The notes: a model not told the origin generated them from the letters alone. A stretch of DNA of 64,000 bases from CAZJAD01 sp964543855 (GCA_964543855.1 CAZJAD010000001.1:1-64000), one strand, 5' to 3'; numbered from the stretch's first letter, positions 53,890-63,375 are shown. A program made the numbers and translations.

Positions 53890-54849
53890 TCACTGCTTGT
53901 GCCGGGTGACTCGGTCTTGCCGCGATTGCGACAATCCACGACAGAATTGATCCACCATGAGACCGTGGCGGATCCCCCAATCACTGATAACCGTCGAATC
54001 CACTCGGAACTTCTTCATGATCGCATGGAGGATGCCAACGCCTGCCAGAATCACATGCGCTCTCTGGGGCTGAAGTCCGACGATGGTTTTGCGTTCTTTG
54101 ATCGGCTTCGAGCGATACAGTTCCATCTGTCGTTCGACCTCTGCCAGAGGCAAGACCGATCCTTGAATTCTATCAGGCTCATAAACTGCCATTCCATGCA
54201 TCACGGCCCCGACATTTGTCACTGTTCCGCCCATGCCAACCAGAGCATCAACCTCGCCTTCCGCTCCGAGGTCTGCCAGACCTGCCTCCACCACCGCGAG
54301 CAAACGCTCCAACTCCCTCTTTTTCACAGGATCGGAGGTCAGGTATCTTTCGGTGAGGGTCATGGCTCCAATGTCGATACTAACCATGTGCCCAACCTGC
54401 TCTCCATTCCCAAAAACGAACTCTGTGCTGCCGCCACCGACATCGAAAACGACAGACCGCCCTTCGCTCAAACCTACCCCCGATCTCGCCGCGATATAGG
54501 TGAGCCGAGCTTCCTCTTCCCCTGAAATCACCTCGATCGTAAGGCCACATTCCCGCTTCACCCTCTGCAGGAAGACGTCGGTGTTCTTCGCCGTGCGCAG
54601 ACACATCGTGCCGACCGCCGCAACCAGGTCCACGCGATGCTTCCTCGCTGATTGCATGAAAGCGTTTAGCGCCCCCACCGTCCGGTCCACGGCGTCCGGT
54701 TTCAGCGAGCCGTTCGGCCGAAAACCCTCTCCGAGGCGCGTAATCTTGGCCCTATCAGCAATCACCTTCCAGTGACCCGGCTCGTCTCTCCCGGCGATAT
54801 GCATGAGAATCGAGTGCGATCCCACATCTATCGTGGCGTATCTGGCCAT
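53890..54849 (-). CDS. Ppx/GppA-family exopolyphosphatase/pppGpp phosphatase
   Basis: 319 residues, the short one-unit form of the family (actin-like ATPase fold only). Motifs: YATIDVGSHSILMHIAG, SGEEEARLTYIAA with the catalytic Glu, VVFDVGGGSTEFVFGN, and GMGGTVTNVGAV. It either degrades polyphosphate or converts pppGpp to ppGpp; length and phosphate context favour phosphate metabolism. First gene of the operon with DUF47, PiT and the porin. No Pho box was identified upstream. Confidence 0.9.
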   Translation of the reverse strand: MARYATIDVGSHSILMHIAGRDEPGHWKVIADRAKITRLGEGFRPNGSLKPDAVDRTVGALNAFMQSARKHRVDLVAAVGTMCLRTAKNTDVFLQRVKRECGLTIEVISGEEEARLTYIAARSGVGLSEGRSVVFDVGGGSTEFVFGNGEQVGHMVSIDIGAMTLTERYLTSDPVKKRELERLLAVVEAGLADLGAEGEVDALVGMGGTVTNVGAVMHGMAVYEPDRIQGSVLPLAEVERQMELYRSKPIKERKTIVGLQPQRAHVILAGVGILHAIMKKFRVDSTVISDWGIRHGLMVDQFCRGLSQSRQDRVTRHKQ

Positions 54850-55211
54850 CCCGCCTCTTCTTAGACTACCGTGACGCGCTTGCGTGGGTCATCTAGTACT
54901 GGAACATGAATTTGTAAATAAATGACTTGGAACGCAGACGCGCAGCTGGATTCCGGTATCGACTGCCTGGCACTGCCGCAGCCTTATCGACGGCTGGAGA
55001 CGGCAGGCAGAACGCAATAGTCTACAATATCGTGTTCACGAGCCAAAAAATCAAGGGCTTGCGGGTAGAGAGAGCGCAGGCCCCTCACAAACGGAGGAGC
55101 CTGCGCTAATTTCTAAGGTCCACGAGTACGGAGATTCGCACAATCGCGCCACCTGAACGCGATCATCCCGTTGACCGAATCATTGCACTTAGCACCGAGT
55201 ACGCGTCCTGT
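54850..55211. other. Gene-free stretch upstream of the phosphate operon
   Basis: No credible gene. A hairpin with an outer 9-bp stem AGCGCAGGC/GCCTGCGCT (55073-55081 with 55099-55107) and an inner CCTC/GAGG stem lies 105 nt past the TonB-receptor stop. It may end that operon, although no T-tract follows. Confidence 0.5.
55073..55107 (-). terminator. Hairpin, possible end of the TonB-receptor operon
   Basis: Outer stem 9 bp (55073-55081 with 55099-55107) plus inner CCTC/GAGG. On the minus strand only CTCTCTCTAC follows, so a Rho-independent function is doubtful. Confidence 0.4.
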
Positions 55212-57149
55212 CTACATCGTCCAGGTCAGTCCTCCAAAAAACTGTCTTCCCGCCATCGGATAGCCAAGTTCCTCTTCGTAATCCGCATCCAGGATGTTCC
55301 AAACCCTGAAATGCACGGTCAGATAGTTCCACAGCCTCTGAGATATGTTCACATTGTGGACTTCATAGTGCGGCAGAATCCAGTCCGCCCGGTAGGTTGT
55401 CCGATCATCATAGTAGTTGAACTCGTAATGAACTTCCATACCAAATCGGGTTTCAGCGGAGAGCAGCATGTGCACTTTGTTCGGAGCCAACTCTTCCAAC
55501 AAGATATCTGAAGATACCTCGGGGTTGATGCGCACATAACTCACATCCCCCGACAGATAACGGGAGAGCTGGAGCGTTGTGCGCAGCTCCCAGCCCTGCA
55601 GAGTCGCCTGGCCGATATTCTCGAAACGGTCGGACCTCCCCGCGCGGTAGATCTGATCGTACAAGTCATTGTGAAAGAACGCCACCTCCAGCGAGACAGA
55701 CCGGCGCGCATCGTCAAATGTAAAACGGCGTTCAAGCCCAACTTCGTATTTCTCCGCTCGCTCCGCTCTCAAGTCGGGATTCCCGGAAGTCTGGCTATGC
55801 AGTTGATGCAGCACGGGGAACCGGATGGCATCGGCATAACTGGCACGCACTTGCAGCGCCCACGGAAGGCCCTGCCGGATACTCGCCATCGGACACAGTC
55901 TGCTGACAAAGGAGTTCTCCTTCTCGGTCGTGAACAGGTGATAACTCACGCCTGCGGTCAGTTCGGTGTTTGTCCAAGGTTGATAAGTATCCTGCGAATA
56001 TAGCGTGCCGGTGTAGATGTAGTGAGTCTCCCAAGGCTGATCCAAATCAGGTTTCTTGTTCATCAAATCGCGCTTGAAATTGATGCCCGTTTGGAATCGG
56101 TGATTTCGCCAAGCACTCACCTTAGCGTCCGCCGAACCTCCGACGGTCCAGTTCTCCAGCTTGGAGTCAAAGACGATCTGGTCATCGCGCATCTCAGGCC
56201 CGCTGTAATCGATCAGGCGGTCATGTTGGGCATCCGCAAAGAGAACGGACTTGAGTTCTATCACGGGACTCAGATGCCAATTGCCAGACAGCGCGCTGTT
56301 CAGCCGTTCCCAGCTCGGGAATGTGCGATAGGCCGGCGATTCAAAGGAATAGATCGTACAGGGCACATCCTTCTTCGCCCAATGATAACCCAAGGAGAGC
56401 GCATACAGACTCATTGGAGACGGTTGAAAGCCCAGTTTACCGCTGACGCCGGTCTTGTGATACGAGCTGTTCCCCCGAAGACCGCCGTCCTCGAGCGAGG
56501 TTGATTGAAACTCCTCACTCAAAGCATATCCACGGGAGTAGTTCTCATATCCGGACACCCAATAATTCCACCGGCCCACTTTCCGGCTGTGATTCACGCT
56601 GAGCTTGCGGAACTGATAATCGCCAAACTCAGTCTCGACAACGGTGCGGGGCGTCTCTAATCCGTTCTTGGTGACGATATTAATCACGCCCCCCATACTG
56701 TTCGCGCCATAAGCCGCCGGAGCCGGTCCCTTGATCACTCGAATCTTCGCGATATTCTCGAGCGGCAACATGGACAAATCCACTTTCCCGTAATAACCGG
56801 TATTGATTGGACGACCATCGACCAGCACCAGCACATCGCGCGCGGGAAAGCCGCGGATTTTTGTCTCAGTCTCCGCCTTGGGGCCCGTCGTCACAGATAG
56901 TCCCGGATCGGCGCGAAGAATGTCCGCAACCGTGACGGCATTGCGCTCTTGAATCTCCTCTTCGGTGATTTCGGTGGTCATCGAAGTGCCGCTGAAAGTA
57001 CGAGTTCCGTAGACAACGACTTCCTCGAGCGTGTAAATGGACTCGCTCGAGTCGCTGTTCGCCCCGGCGCTCGAGTCGGAAAAGGCTGGTACGACCCCGC
57101 AGACACACAGAGACAAAGTACACACCAGAATCGCACAGATGGGCTTCAT
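55212..57149 (-). CDS. TonB-dependent outer membrane receptor
   Basis: 645 residues with signal peptide (ICAILVCTLSLCVCGVVPAFS). A TonB-box-like segment (YTLEEVVVYGTR) precedes the plug domain (about 45-160: VTVADILRADPGLSV, IRGFPARDVLVLVDGRPIN, IRVIKGPAPAAYGANSMGGVINIVTK), then a 22-strand barrel. Best compared with BtuB/colicin-I-receptor-type plugs, but ligand class cannot be read. Its ATG overlaps the lipoprotein stop as ATGA, so the two are tightly coupled and the lipoprotein probably serves ligand capture or display. No TonB, ABC transporter or riboswitch hallmark was identified nearby. Confidence 0.93.
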   Translation of the reverse strand: MKPICAILVCTLSLCVCGVVPAFSDSSAGANSDSSESIYTLEEVVVYGTRTFSGTSMTTEITEEEIQERNAVTVADILRADPGLSVTTGPKAETETKIRGFPARDVLVLVDGRPINTGYYGKVDLSMLPLENIAKIRVIKGPAPAAYGANSMGGVINIVTKNGLETPRTVVETEFGDYQFRKLSVNHSRKVGRWNYWVSGYENYSRGYALSEEFQSTSLEDGGLRGNSSYHKTGVSGKLGFQPSPMSLYALSLGYHWAKKDVPCTIYSFESPAYRTFPSWERLNSALSGNWHLSPVIELKSVLFADAQHDRLIDYSGPEMRDDQIVFDSKLENWTVGGSADAKVSAWRNHRFQTGINFKRDLMNKKPDLDQPWETHYIYTGTLYSQDTYQPWTNTELTAGVSYHLFTTEKENSFVSRLCPMASIRQGLPWALQVRASYADAIRFPVLHQLHSQTSGNPDLRAERAEKYEVGLERRFTFDDARRSVSLEVAFFHNDLYDQIYRAGRSDRFENIGQATLQGWELRTTLQLSRYLSGDVSYVRINPEVSSDILLEELAPNKVHMLLSAETRFGMEVHYEFNYYDDRTTYRADWILPHYEVHNVNISQRLWNYLTVHFRVWNILDADYEEELGYPMAGRQFFGGLTWTM

Positions 57150-57949
57150 GGAGCTACGACCTGATTAACCAGAATCTTCTCCAGAACCTGGAGTCTGTAC
57201 CCGCCACCGACAAGACTCGTGTCGGTGAAGATTGTCTTCTGGCTTTCAAGCAGCCAATACCCCGTCTGAAATTGCGCCCAAGTCATGTCTTCACTCGGAC
57301 CGAAATCGTCTATCGTCCGCAAGTTGTACTGGAAATCATCAGGATTGCTTATCAGCACATCAACAAAATCTCCAAGAGGAAGAGCATCTTCAAGCTCACC
57401 GTCGTGGTTGGTCACCTCAACGGGAGTGACATCTTTCAATTCAACGAAGGAAACCGTATCTGCTGCTTCAATGTCGAACTTCCGGTGAACATAGATATTC
57501 AGAACATCCTGAACATTGTAGGCTCCCGGCAAATCGATGAGCTCGTCTGGGAAGATAGCGCGCCCGGTGGAAACAACAATGTATCCCAGTATCATATGTT
57601 CCCATGTATTGTCCAGGTAGCCCCTGCTGGACGCCGAGAAACCGTCCGCACCAACAATCTGGTATGCATAAAGAGGCCGGGCATCGTAGAATATGCCATC
57701 TCGATCCTCGAACATAGGAATCAGTGTGGTATCAATGAACTCGCTCAGTTGAATAGCTTCTTCCCCGTCCGCATCAATTTTGGGCAAATCAGCAAAGAAG
57801 ATCTCGACGGAATCGGCATCCAAGTGGATCCATATCGATCCGACTGTCGTCGACGGCTCGGAAACATTGTCCTTGCTGCAACCGAGGATGACAAACAGGC
57901 AGAGTACGCTGAACGCAGCAATTTTCGCCATAGAATGTAGAACGCGCAT
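57146..57949 (-). CDS. Lipoprotein with tandem duplicated domain, partner of the TonB receptor
   Basis: 267 residues from ATG 57949 (AAGGAG 6 nt upstream). Lipobox VILGC with Cys24 to be lipidated. The mature part has two related units (about 48-154 and 166-261). Aligned landmarks are LSEFIDTTLI with LGDFVDVLIS, YQIVGADGFS with LRTIDDFGPS, a Trp-x-x-[MF] site with a GYIVV/GYWLL strand, and PGAYNVQDVLNIYV with GGYRLQVLEKILV. No family recognised with confidence. The VGADGF and closing L-x-V-L-x-x-I-x-V pattern recalls the sulfite-oxidase-type (molybdopterin) fold used by some cofactor-free lipoproteins, which is only a hint. Coupled by ATGA to the receptor gene. Confidence 0.7.
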   Translation of the reverse strand: MRVLHSMAKIAAFSVLCLFVILGCSKDNVSEPSTTVGSIWIHLDADSVEIFFADLPKIDADGEEAIQLSEFIDTTLIPMFEDRDGIFYDARPLYAYQIVGADGFSASSRGYLDNTWEHMILGYIVVSTGRAIFPDELIDLPGAYNVQDVLNIYVHRKFDIEAADTVSFVELKDVTPVEVTNHDGELEDALPLGDFVDVLISNPDDFQYNLRTIDDFGPSEDMTWAQFQTGYWLLESQKTIFTDTSLVGGGYRLQVLEKILVNQVVAP

Positions 57950-58432
57950 TTCGAACTCCTTTGACACTTTGTAAGTGACACTTGTTGATTAGATCGCACA
58001 GTAATGAAAGTGGGAAAGGAGTCGAACAGAGAGAGTGTTCTTTGCGAGGAGCTTGAATCTGCTGGTGGGATAAAGCGGCGTTCACTTCAAGGTCGCATCT
58101 CCTTTCCAAGCACGGGAGGCTGGGTCGTTTCCAACCAAACCCTAACGGTCTATTCTCGTAGGATGCCCCTTAGAGAATGAGACTCGGAGACTGCCTGATG
58201 TTCTATATGATCTTCAACTTGAAACGGAAATCACTCTGACAGGTTATCGCCTGTCTGGTCTTCTTCTCCTCCGCAGATGGTTTGAGGGAACAATATACCG
58301 TTATCAGGTTTTTGTAGCGCACTCTCTGGCAAGTGAGAGGGCACAATCGGGGATAGCAAGAGTGAGAGACAATTCGACTTGGGCCGGCAGCGGTTCCCAC
58401 TCGCAACTGGTACTCTGCTCAGCACGGACGAC
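57950..58432 (-). other. Long 5' leader of the lipoprotein/TonB operon
   Basis: About 480 nt between the promoter at 58433-58461 and the lipoprotein start, read on the minus strand, with no credible ORF. I looked for cobalamin, TPP, FMN, SAM and molybdenum-cofactor riboswitch hallmarks and found none. Small local hairpins exist, such as ACAGG/CCTGT near 58240-58255. It may hold an undescribed regulatory RNA or simply be untranslated. Confidence 0.45.
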
Positions 58433-58461
58433 AATATAACAAAAAGGGGTGAATTTGTCAA
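58433..58461 (-). promoter_or_regulatory. Consensus promoter of the lipoprotein/TonB operon
   Basis: Minus strand TTGACA (58461-58456), exactly 17 nt, TATATT (58438-58433). The best housekeeping promoter in the window together with that of deoC. Confidence 0.8.
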
Positions 58462-58524
58462 GAGAAACTATTCACAAGCGCACAGCCGTGCCGATTTGGA
58501 ATCGTCTGTCCCGGGAACCCAAGG

Positions 58525-58564
58525 AAAAGATCGGCCTCACCTGCCAGCGAAATCAGGTGAGGCC
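58525..58564 (-). terminator. Hairpin terminator of the transglutaminase-like gene
   Basis: Perfect 11-bp stem GGCCTCACCTG/CAGGTGAGGCC (58533-58543 with 58554-58564), 10-nt loop. On the minus strand it is followed by GATCTTTTCC. It lies 144 nt after the stop codon. Confidence 0.6.
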
Positions 58565-58707
58565 TTCTGCAGTCTACTACAATCCTCAGTGAAAACAAAT
58601 GTTTGCGCGTGGGTGGCGGGCAGTTTCAGGATCGCCTTGCCAGTGTGAGCGGCCTTATCCAATTCCGGCAGGCGTACACTCCGGGATTCACTGCCGCCTT
58701 CTCGCTC

Positions 58708-60987
58708 TCATTTGAGAAGCATCGCCTTGCGGACGAAATCGTGTCCTTGCGCTGACATCACGACCAGATAGACACCGCTTGCGCATTGGCGACAGTCCCA
58801 AAGAACGCGATGGCGTCCGGCTGTAAACCAGCCGTCACTCAGAGTGGCCACCTGCCTCCCCAAGATGTCATAGACATGGACAGTGACCTCAGATGCTCGT
58901 GGAACTGAGAACTCCAACGCAGTTGCCGAATTGAAGGGATTGGGATAGTTGGGATACAACATGTACACATTCGGGACTTCTTCACTCTCACGAACGACAG
59001 CGAATTCATCGTCGACATACAGATTCGCCGTCATCTCGGCTCGGTGATAGTCCGAGATGCTGTTCACGTTGCTCAACACCGCGTACCAGGTCCCATCGGT
59101 CGGCAGGGTGAAGTCGATTTGCCCCGATCCCATCAAATCGGCAATCGCGAAGGCCTCGAAATCCATCCACGCTGCGAAACGGTTGTAGTTCTGCTCATCG
59201 CAAATGAAGAAGTCCACCCGTGCATCGCCGATTTCCGCGACGAAGTCCGAGTACCGAAAAATCTGGCCGTGCGTCGCTTCGCACAGCATGTCGTATTGGA
59301 CGGTCAGGTGAAAATGATCAAGAGGATCCTGGGGAGGCTCGGCCTCTTCGGGCTCAACCGTCGCCATGCCCCCATCGTAGTTGTAGGTCCATTCGTATTC
59401 GACATTCGGGTCGCTGTCTTCAATGACCAGCACGCCGCCATCCGGATCGCTCGGATACATTCCCAGGGGGCTGGAAATGTTCAGGTAGATGTCCCGCTGA
59501 CCACCAATCGTGAAGGAGACGGTGCCGGTCGCGTCGGTATAGCCGCAAGTAGCCAGTTTCAGGCCGCCGTATTCGTAGTCGCTTAGTACCTTGACCTTGG
59601 CACCGTCGACGGGATTGTCGTTCTCCTGGAGAATGTGCACCGTCAGTGTCGTGGTGTTCGAATGGTAGCGTTGTGTCACGGTCCAGACGAAACCGTCGGC
59701 ACGCCAATCGAAGACAGCCGGGAAGTGTTTACCCCAACCCTCGTAAGCCAGCGAATCGCCGACATAGTTGTTGACAGGTTCCCAGGATTTCCAGCGAGTT
59801 CCATCCCAGAATTCATTCCAGACATGGTCGTTACAGATCGCGGTCGCTCCAACGGCAGGAATCAGAGCAGCTCGAGCAGCCGCCGCGGTGATGTCCTGAT
59901 GTTCTCCGCAGCGTCCCAAGTGCAGGCGATAGATCCGCACGGGCTGAATCGGCCGCTCCACTCCGGAGCCGAAGTCCATCACATCCGGAATCCAGCGCGT
60001 GACGATCCCGACCGCGCCATTTGCATCCGTGCTGTCGTTGAACAGGTTACCATACATGATGGCGCAACTATCGAGCATGTCATGCAGAGAAACATAGCCG
60101 TCATCAGGTTCATAGAGATAGAAGTCTCGCCAGAACTTCCCTATCGGAGGTGCCGCACTGTCTCCGGTCGCCGGGTCGATGTACATTGGGACCTCGTCAG
60201 AGATGCGTGGGTGCATCACATACCAGTAGTAGACATCCCGATCAACCTCGATTTGGACTGTGTCGCCTGCCTCAGTGGCAATAGAGTACTCAGCGGTGGA
60301 CCAATAGTCGTCGTCCACCGAGCTGCCGTAATCGTTGATCTGTACATAATCGAGAAACATGTCAGCGGCATAAACGCCCTCGACATTCTCTAACACCAGT
60401 CCCAAATCCCGGTCTAAGTCCATCTGGTCATGAATCAGAAGATCCGGCGAAAGGTGCGCCAGGGTGAAGGCCACTTCATCTACATAGGGATCTTGTGCAT
60501 TCAGGATGATCTCGGCTATTGCATCTGTCAGAGACTCCCAACCGCCGAACTGAAGCAGATTGTCGATCAAGTCATTGCGGAGCCAACTCGGAGCACGCTC
60601 CACCGCCTGCAAACACAACTCGCTCAGATTGTTCTGTGGCGGAACCTCGACCATGCTCTGATTGGCTAAATCGAGACGGAAGGCGTAGTGCATCCCCGAA
60701 GGAATGCTGGCCGATCTGGAGATCGACTCCAGCAGAGTCCATTCGTCCAGAGAAAAACCCTCGCGGCCTGACGGAAGGACTTCCGGCCGGATCATCGTGC
60801 GCGTTGCCATTCCCTGCACAATGGGCTGCCGCTCCGCGAGCTTGGTGCTCACATGATGATACTCCCTCCCAGAGAGTCGTCCTGTGATTCCCACCTGCTG
60901 GCTGTCGCGCTCGCCGCGAGCGGTTGAACTCACAAACAAGCCAAGCAAGAGAACACAAATGCTCACCTTGAGCCACTGGCAGAACAT
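58708..60987 (-). CDS. Secreted transglutaminase-like protein with sorting-like C-terminus
   Basis: 759 residues with signal peptide (VSICVLLLGLFVSSTARG). Residues about 340-410 match the transglutaminase core: catalytic Cys360 in GRCGEHQDI and His388 in NDHVWNEFWDG; the third position, normally Asp, falls in WEPVNN and seems not to be Asp. Such domains cross-link or hydrolyse peptides. Around it are an N-terminal helical region, a beta domain (about 445-535, LTVHILQENDNPVDGAKVKV) that recalls carboxypeptidase-regulatory-like folds, and a C-terminal sorting-like domain (NYPNPFNSATAL, DILGRQVATL, ending RKAMLLK). Inferred: surface peptidase or cross-linker. Confidence 0.82.
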   Translation of the reverse strand: MFCQWLKVSICVLLLGLFVSSTARGERDSQQVGITGRLSGREYHHVSTKLAERQPIVQGMATRTMIRPEVLPSGREGFSLDEWTLLESISRSASIPSGMHYAFRLDLANQSMVEVPPQNNLSELCLQAVERAPSWLRNDLIDNLLQFGGWESLTDAIAEIILNAQDPYVDEVAFTLAHLSPDLLIHDQMDLDRDLGLVLENVEGVYAADMFLDYVQINDYGSSVDDDYWSTAEYSIATEAGDTVQIEVDRDVYYWYVMHPRISDEVPMYIDPATGDSAAPPIGKFWRDFYLYEPDDGYVSLHDMLDSCAIMYGNLFNDSTDANGAVGIVTRWIPDVMDFGSGVERPIQPVRIYRLHLGRCGEHQDITAAAARAALIPAVGATAICNDHVWNEFWDGTRWKSWEPVNNYVGDSLAYEGWGKHFPAVFDWRADGFVWTVTQRYHSNTTTLTVHILQENDNPVDGAKVKVLSDYEYGGLKLATCGYTDATGTVSFTIGGQRDIYLNISSPLGMYPSDPDGGVLVIEDSDPNVEYEWTYNYDGGMATVEPEEAEPPQDPLDHFHLTVQYDMLCEATHGQIFRYSDFVAEIGDARVDFFICDEQNYNRFAAWMDFEAFAIADLMGSGQIDFTLPTDGTWYAVLSNVNSISDYHRAEMTANLYVDDEFAVVRESEEVPNVYMLYPNYPNPFNSATALEFSVPRASEVTVHVYDILGRQVATLSDGWFTAGRHRVLWDCRQCASGVYLVVMSAQGHDFVRKAMLLK

Positions 60988-61135
60988 GATTCCTCCTAAA
61001 CGCGTATCTGTCGTGCGGGATCACTGGCGAATCCCGCGGGCTGTACCCGAAGATCACAGACACCCTGCCGACCATGCCGAACTTCAGCTGTTGGTGACAG
61101 CCGCTGATGGGCCGTCCGGGCAGGCTGCGCAATAC

Positions 61136-61165
61136 AATATAATGACCAGCCAATTTATTTGCCAA
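61136..61165 (-). promoter_or_regulatory. Promoter of the transglutaminase-like gene
   Basis: Minus strand TTGGCA (61165-61160), 18-nt spacer, TATATT (61141-61136), about 150 nt before the start codon. Confidence 0.55.
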
Positions 61166-61763
61166 CGCGGTGCTTGAGATGCGCACGGAGAGAAAGCTCG
61201 GTCCCACTTCTAATGATCAACACGCCGAAGAAGCCGGTCCAAGAGAGAAAGAGGGTCAGGCGCACAACCCAACCCTTTGTTTAATAACCGCTTGTGGAGA
61301 CGACTGGAATCGAACCCTTCAGATGAACGCCAGTTAAGCCTCGTAGTATCAATGCTTACAGAATCTTCACCTATTCTTGCTGTTGTCCTCTACCGTGACC
61401 CAAGTTCTTGTTCTTTGCTCTGGATTCTCTTCAAAACAGTACATTTTCAGTACAGGAAACTGGAGGAAAGAATAGGAAAAGGGCCATACAGGTTTTCGGT
61501 CATCGGCCTATTCGAAAGCAAATAGTGGCCAAAATGGGGACGTAGGATGGGAAACAAGGGTTAGAGGTAGCTTGATCTTTGGAGTGTGTTACTCTCCTGC
61601 CCGCAGGAATCGCTCAAGCGTATCGGTCTCCGCGAGTCGAATTCACAAGGCGAACCCCCGCAGCTATTAGAGAACCTGAGGCTTGCGACTTCTCCAATCT
61701 CCTTGAGGATGAGAACCGTCTGCTGAAACGAAGAAAACGGAACATCTTAGATCATGCGTGCTA
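61166..61763. other. Gene-free stretch
   Basis: About 600 nt with no credible gene. A tRNA/tmRNA 3'-end look-alike (minus strand GGTTCGATTCC near 61310-61320) does not fold; see rejected items. Confidence 0.5.
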
Positions 61764-63353
61764 TCAGCTGTTTAGGATTTCCTCAACCTCTTCCCGGTCA
61801 ATATCCATGACATGCGATATTCCACTGACCTCGGCTGCTTCATGGGTCAGCGCCGCAATATCAGTCCTGGCCATGTGATCCAGTGAGAATTTGCGGCTTC
61901 CGTTCATTAGTTGTCTTAGACCTTGGGCAAGTCGCTCATAGTAGGTGTAAAGTCCAATAGCACCCGTAGGCAATCGGTCGAATTCGGTGTCACCCACTTC
62001 CTTTCGAAGCTCGCCAGAGGTAACGAATATTTCATCCTTCGAATTGCCGAACCGCTCAATGTAGACCGGGATCTGACCTTCATCAATCGTGCGCCCGATC
62101 GTTTTGCCGACCATCGCTGCTGCAATCGGACCCCGAGCCATTCCGATCAACTTGACAAATGGTGCTCCCAATGCGAGACCTTTGAATATCTGATCCTCGA
62201 ATGTGAATCCACCAGCAAAGGCGAACGCCGGGATCCTCATTCCTATGTCGGCAAGTCGCTTAGCGTATTTATGTACCATTGAATGCAACTCAACTGGTGG
62301 CACACCCCATTCATTCATCATGCGCCAAGGACTCATGCCGGTTCCTCCGCCAGCACCATCAACCGTCAAGAGGTCGATATCATACTTGGAGGCAAAGAGA
62401 ATCGCGCGAGCCAGATCCGCCGGTCTATAGGCGCCGGTCTTTAGGAAGATATACTTCGCCCCAGCTCTGCGCAATTCCTCCACCCGTTTGGCAAAGCTTT
62501 CCTCGCTCACCATTCCCACTCGGGAATGCCGTTCAAACTCTTTGAACGAACGACGCTCAAAGGCCTTGATCACTGCCGGATCTGTCGGATTCGGTAACAC
62601 GACGTAGCCACGCTCATAAAGCATCTGGGCCTTTTTCAGGTTATTGATTTTTACTTCGCCGCCGATATCTTTTGCACCCTGTCCCCATTTAACCTCCACG
62701 ATTTCAACACCCAATTTCTCAATGGCATATTCCTGTGTGCCCAGGCGAGTGTCTTCGATGTTTGCTTGCACGATGATGGCACCATAACTGTCGCGCCGGT
62801 AGTCTTGAAAAAGTTTCACTCGGCGCTTAAGGTCAACCGTGTCGACGACGCGACCGTTCTTGATGACTGCCTCCGGATCCATGCCAACAACATTCTCACC
62901 AATGGTTAGTCCTGTACCGGCAAGTGCCGAGCCAATCGCCAACCCCTCCCAGTTGTTCTTGGCAATATCCGTCGAGCCAATGCCGGGGATGATCCACGGA
63001 TAGCGGAATTTCAAACCGCCGTCATGACCGAAATGAACCTCGAGGTTGACATTCGGAAAGATCGCCTTGTCACTGTCCGCCTCAATACCATGGGCACCGA
63101 CAGCCGTCCCCATGATATTGAAGTGCGAGTAATCGATGGGGTAGTTCTTTTCGCTTGCCGTGGTAATCACTCCAAACGGCTGAGGGTAGATCACCTCATG
63201 CCCTCGATACGCCGACTTGCCAATTTCACACATACCAATGCAGCCATCAACACAGGTGACGCACATTCCTGAAATCGGAGTTATCGACCCATCCGTCCTG
63301 TTTTTCGTTAGAGTGGCTGCGGAGCGGTTTACTGCCGAGAAGGTTGGCGACAT
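61764..63353 (-). CDS. Glutamate-synthase-like FMN protein with N-terminal Cys cluster
   Basis: 529 residues from ATG 63353, which has AAGGAG 7 nt upstream; an in-frame ATG 21 codons earlier would overlap the next gene. It is the glutamate synthase FMN/iron-sulfur domain (TIM barrel): KWGQGAKDIGGEV, LLTVDGAGGGTGMSPWRMM, FAFAGGFTFEDQIFKGLALGAPFVKLIGMARG. It has no glutaminase domain and no typical C-terminal glutamate synthase iron-sulfur Cys triad. At residues 30-44 a Cys-rich stretch occurs instead (GMCVTCVDGCIGMCEIG). Archaeal-type stand-alone GltB proteins are related; the true reaction may differ. The FeS gene lies 22 nt upstream, so the pair is probably one complex. Confidence 0.83.
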   Translation of the reverse strand: MSPTFSAVNRSAATLTKNRTDGSITPISGMCVTCVDGCIGMCEIGKSAYRGHEVIYPQPFGVITTASEKNYPIDYSHFNIMGTAVGAHGIEADSDKAIFPNVNLEVHFGHDGGLKFRYPWIIPGIGSTDIAKNNWEGLAIGSALAGTGLTIGENVVGMDPEAVIKNGRVVDTVDLKRRVKLFQDYRRDSYGAIIVQANIEDTRLGTQEYAIEKLGVEIVEVKWGQGAKDIGGEVKINNLKKAQMLYERGYVVLPNPTDPAVIKAFERRSFKEFERHSRVGMVSEESFAKRVEELRRAGAKYIFLKTGAYRPADLARAILFASKYDIDLLTVDGAGGGTGMSPWRMMNEWGVPPVELHSMVHKYAKRLADIGMRIPAFAFAGGFTFEDQIFKGLALGAPFVKLIGMARGPIAAAMVGKTIGRTIDEGQIPVYIERFGNSKDEIFVTSGELRKEVGDTEFDRLPTGAIGLYTYYERLAQGLRQLMNGSRKFSLDHMARTDIAALTHEAAEVSGISHVMDIDREEVEEILNS

Positions 63354-63375
63354 TATCGAACTCCTTAAACCTCTA

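Noticed and set aside
52987..54525. 512-codon plus-strand open frame
   Set aside because: Runs antisense through the PiT, DUF47 and Ppx genes, all of which have strong family matches.
57950..58432. Cobalamin riboswitch for the TonB receptor
   Set aside because: The GCCACTG box and other conserved blocks are not present; GGGAACCGCTGCC only superficially resembles part of the motif.
61291..61372. tRNA or tmRNA 3' end on the minus strand (GGTTCGATTCC followed by GTCTCCACA)
   Set aside because: The T-stem pairs only 2-3 of 5 bases, no D- or anticodon arm can be drawn upstream, and no tmRNA 5' end or tag frame is found within 400 nt. At best a degenerate remnant.
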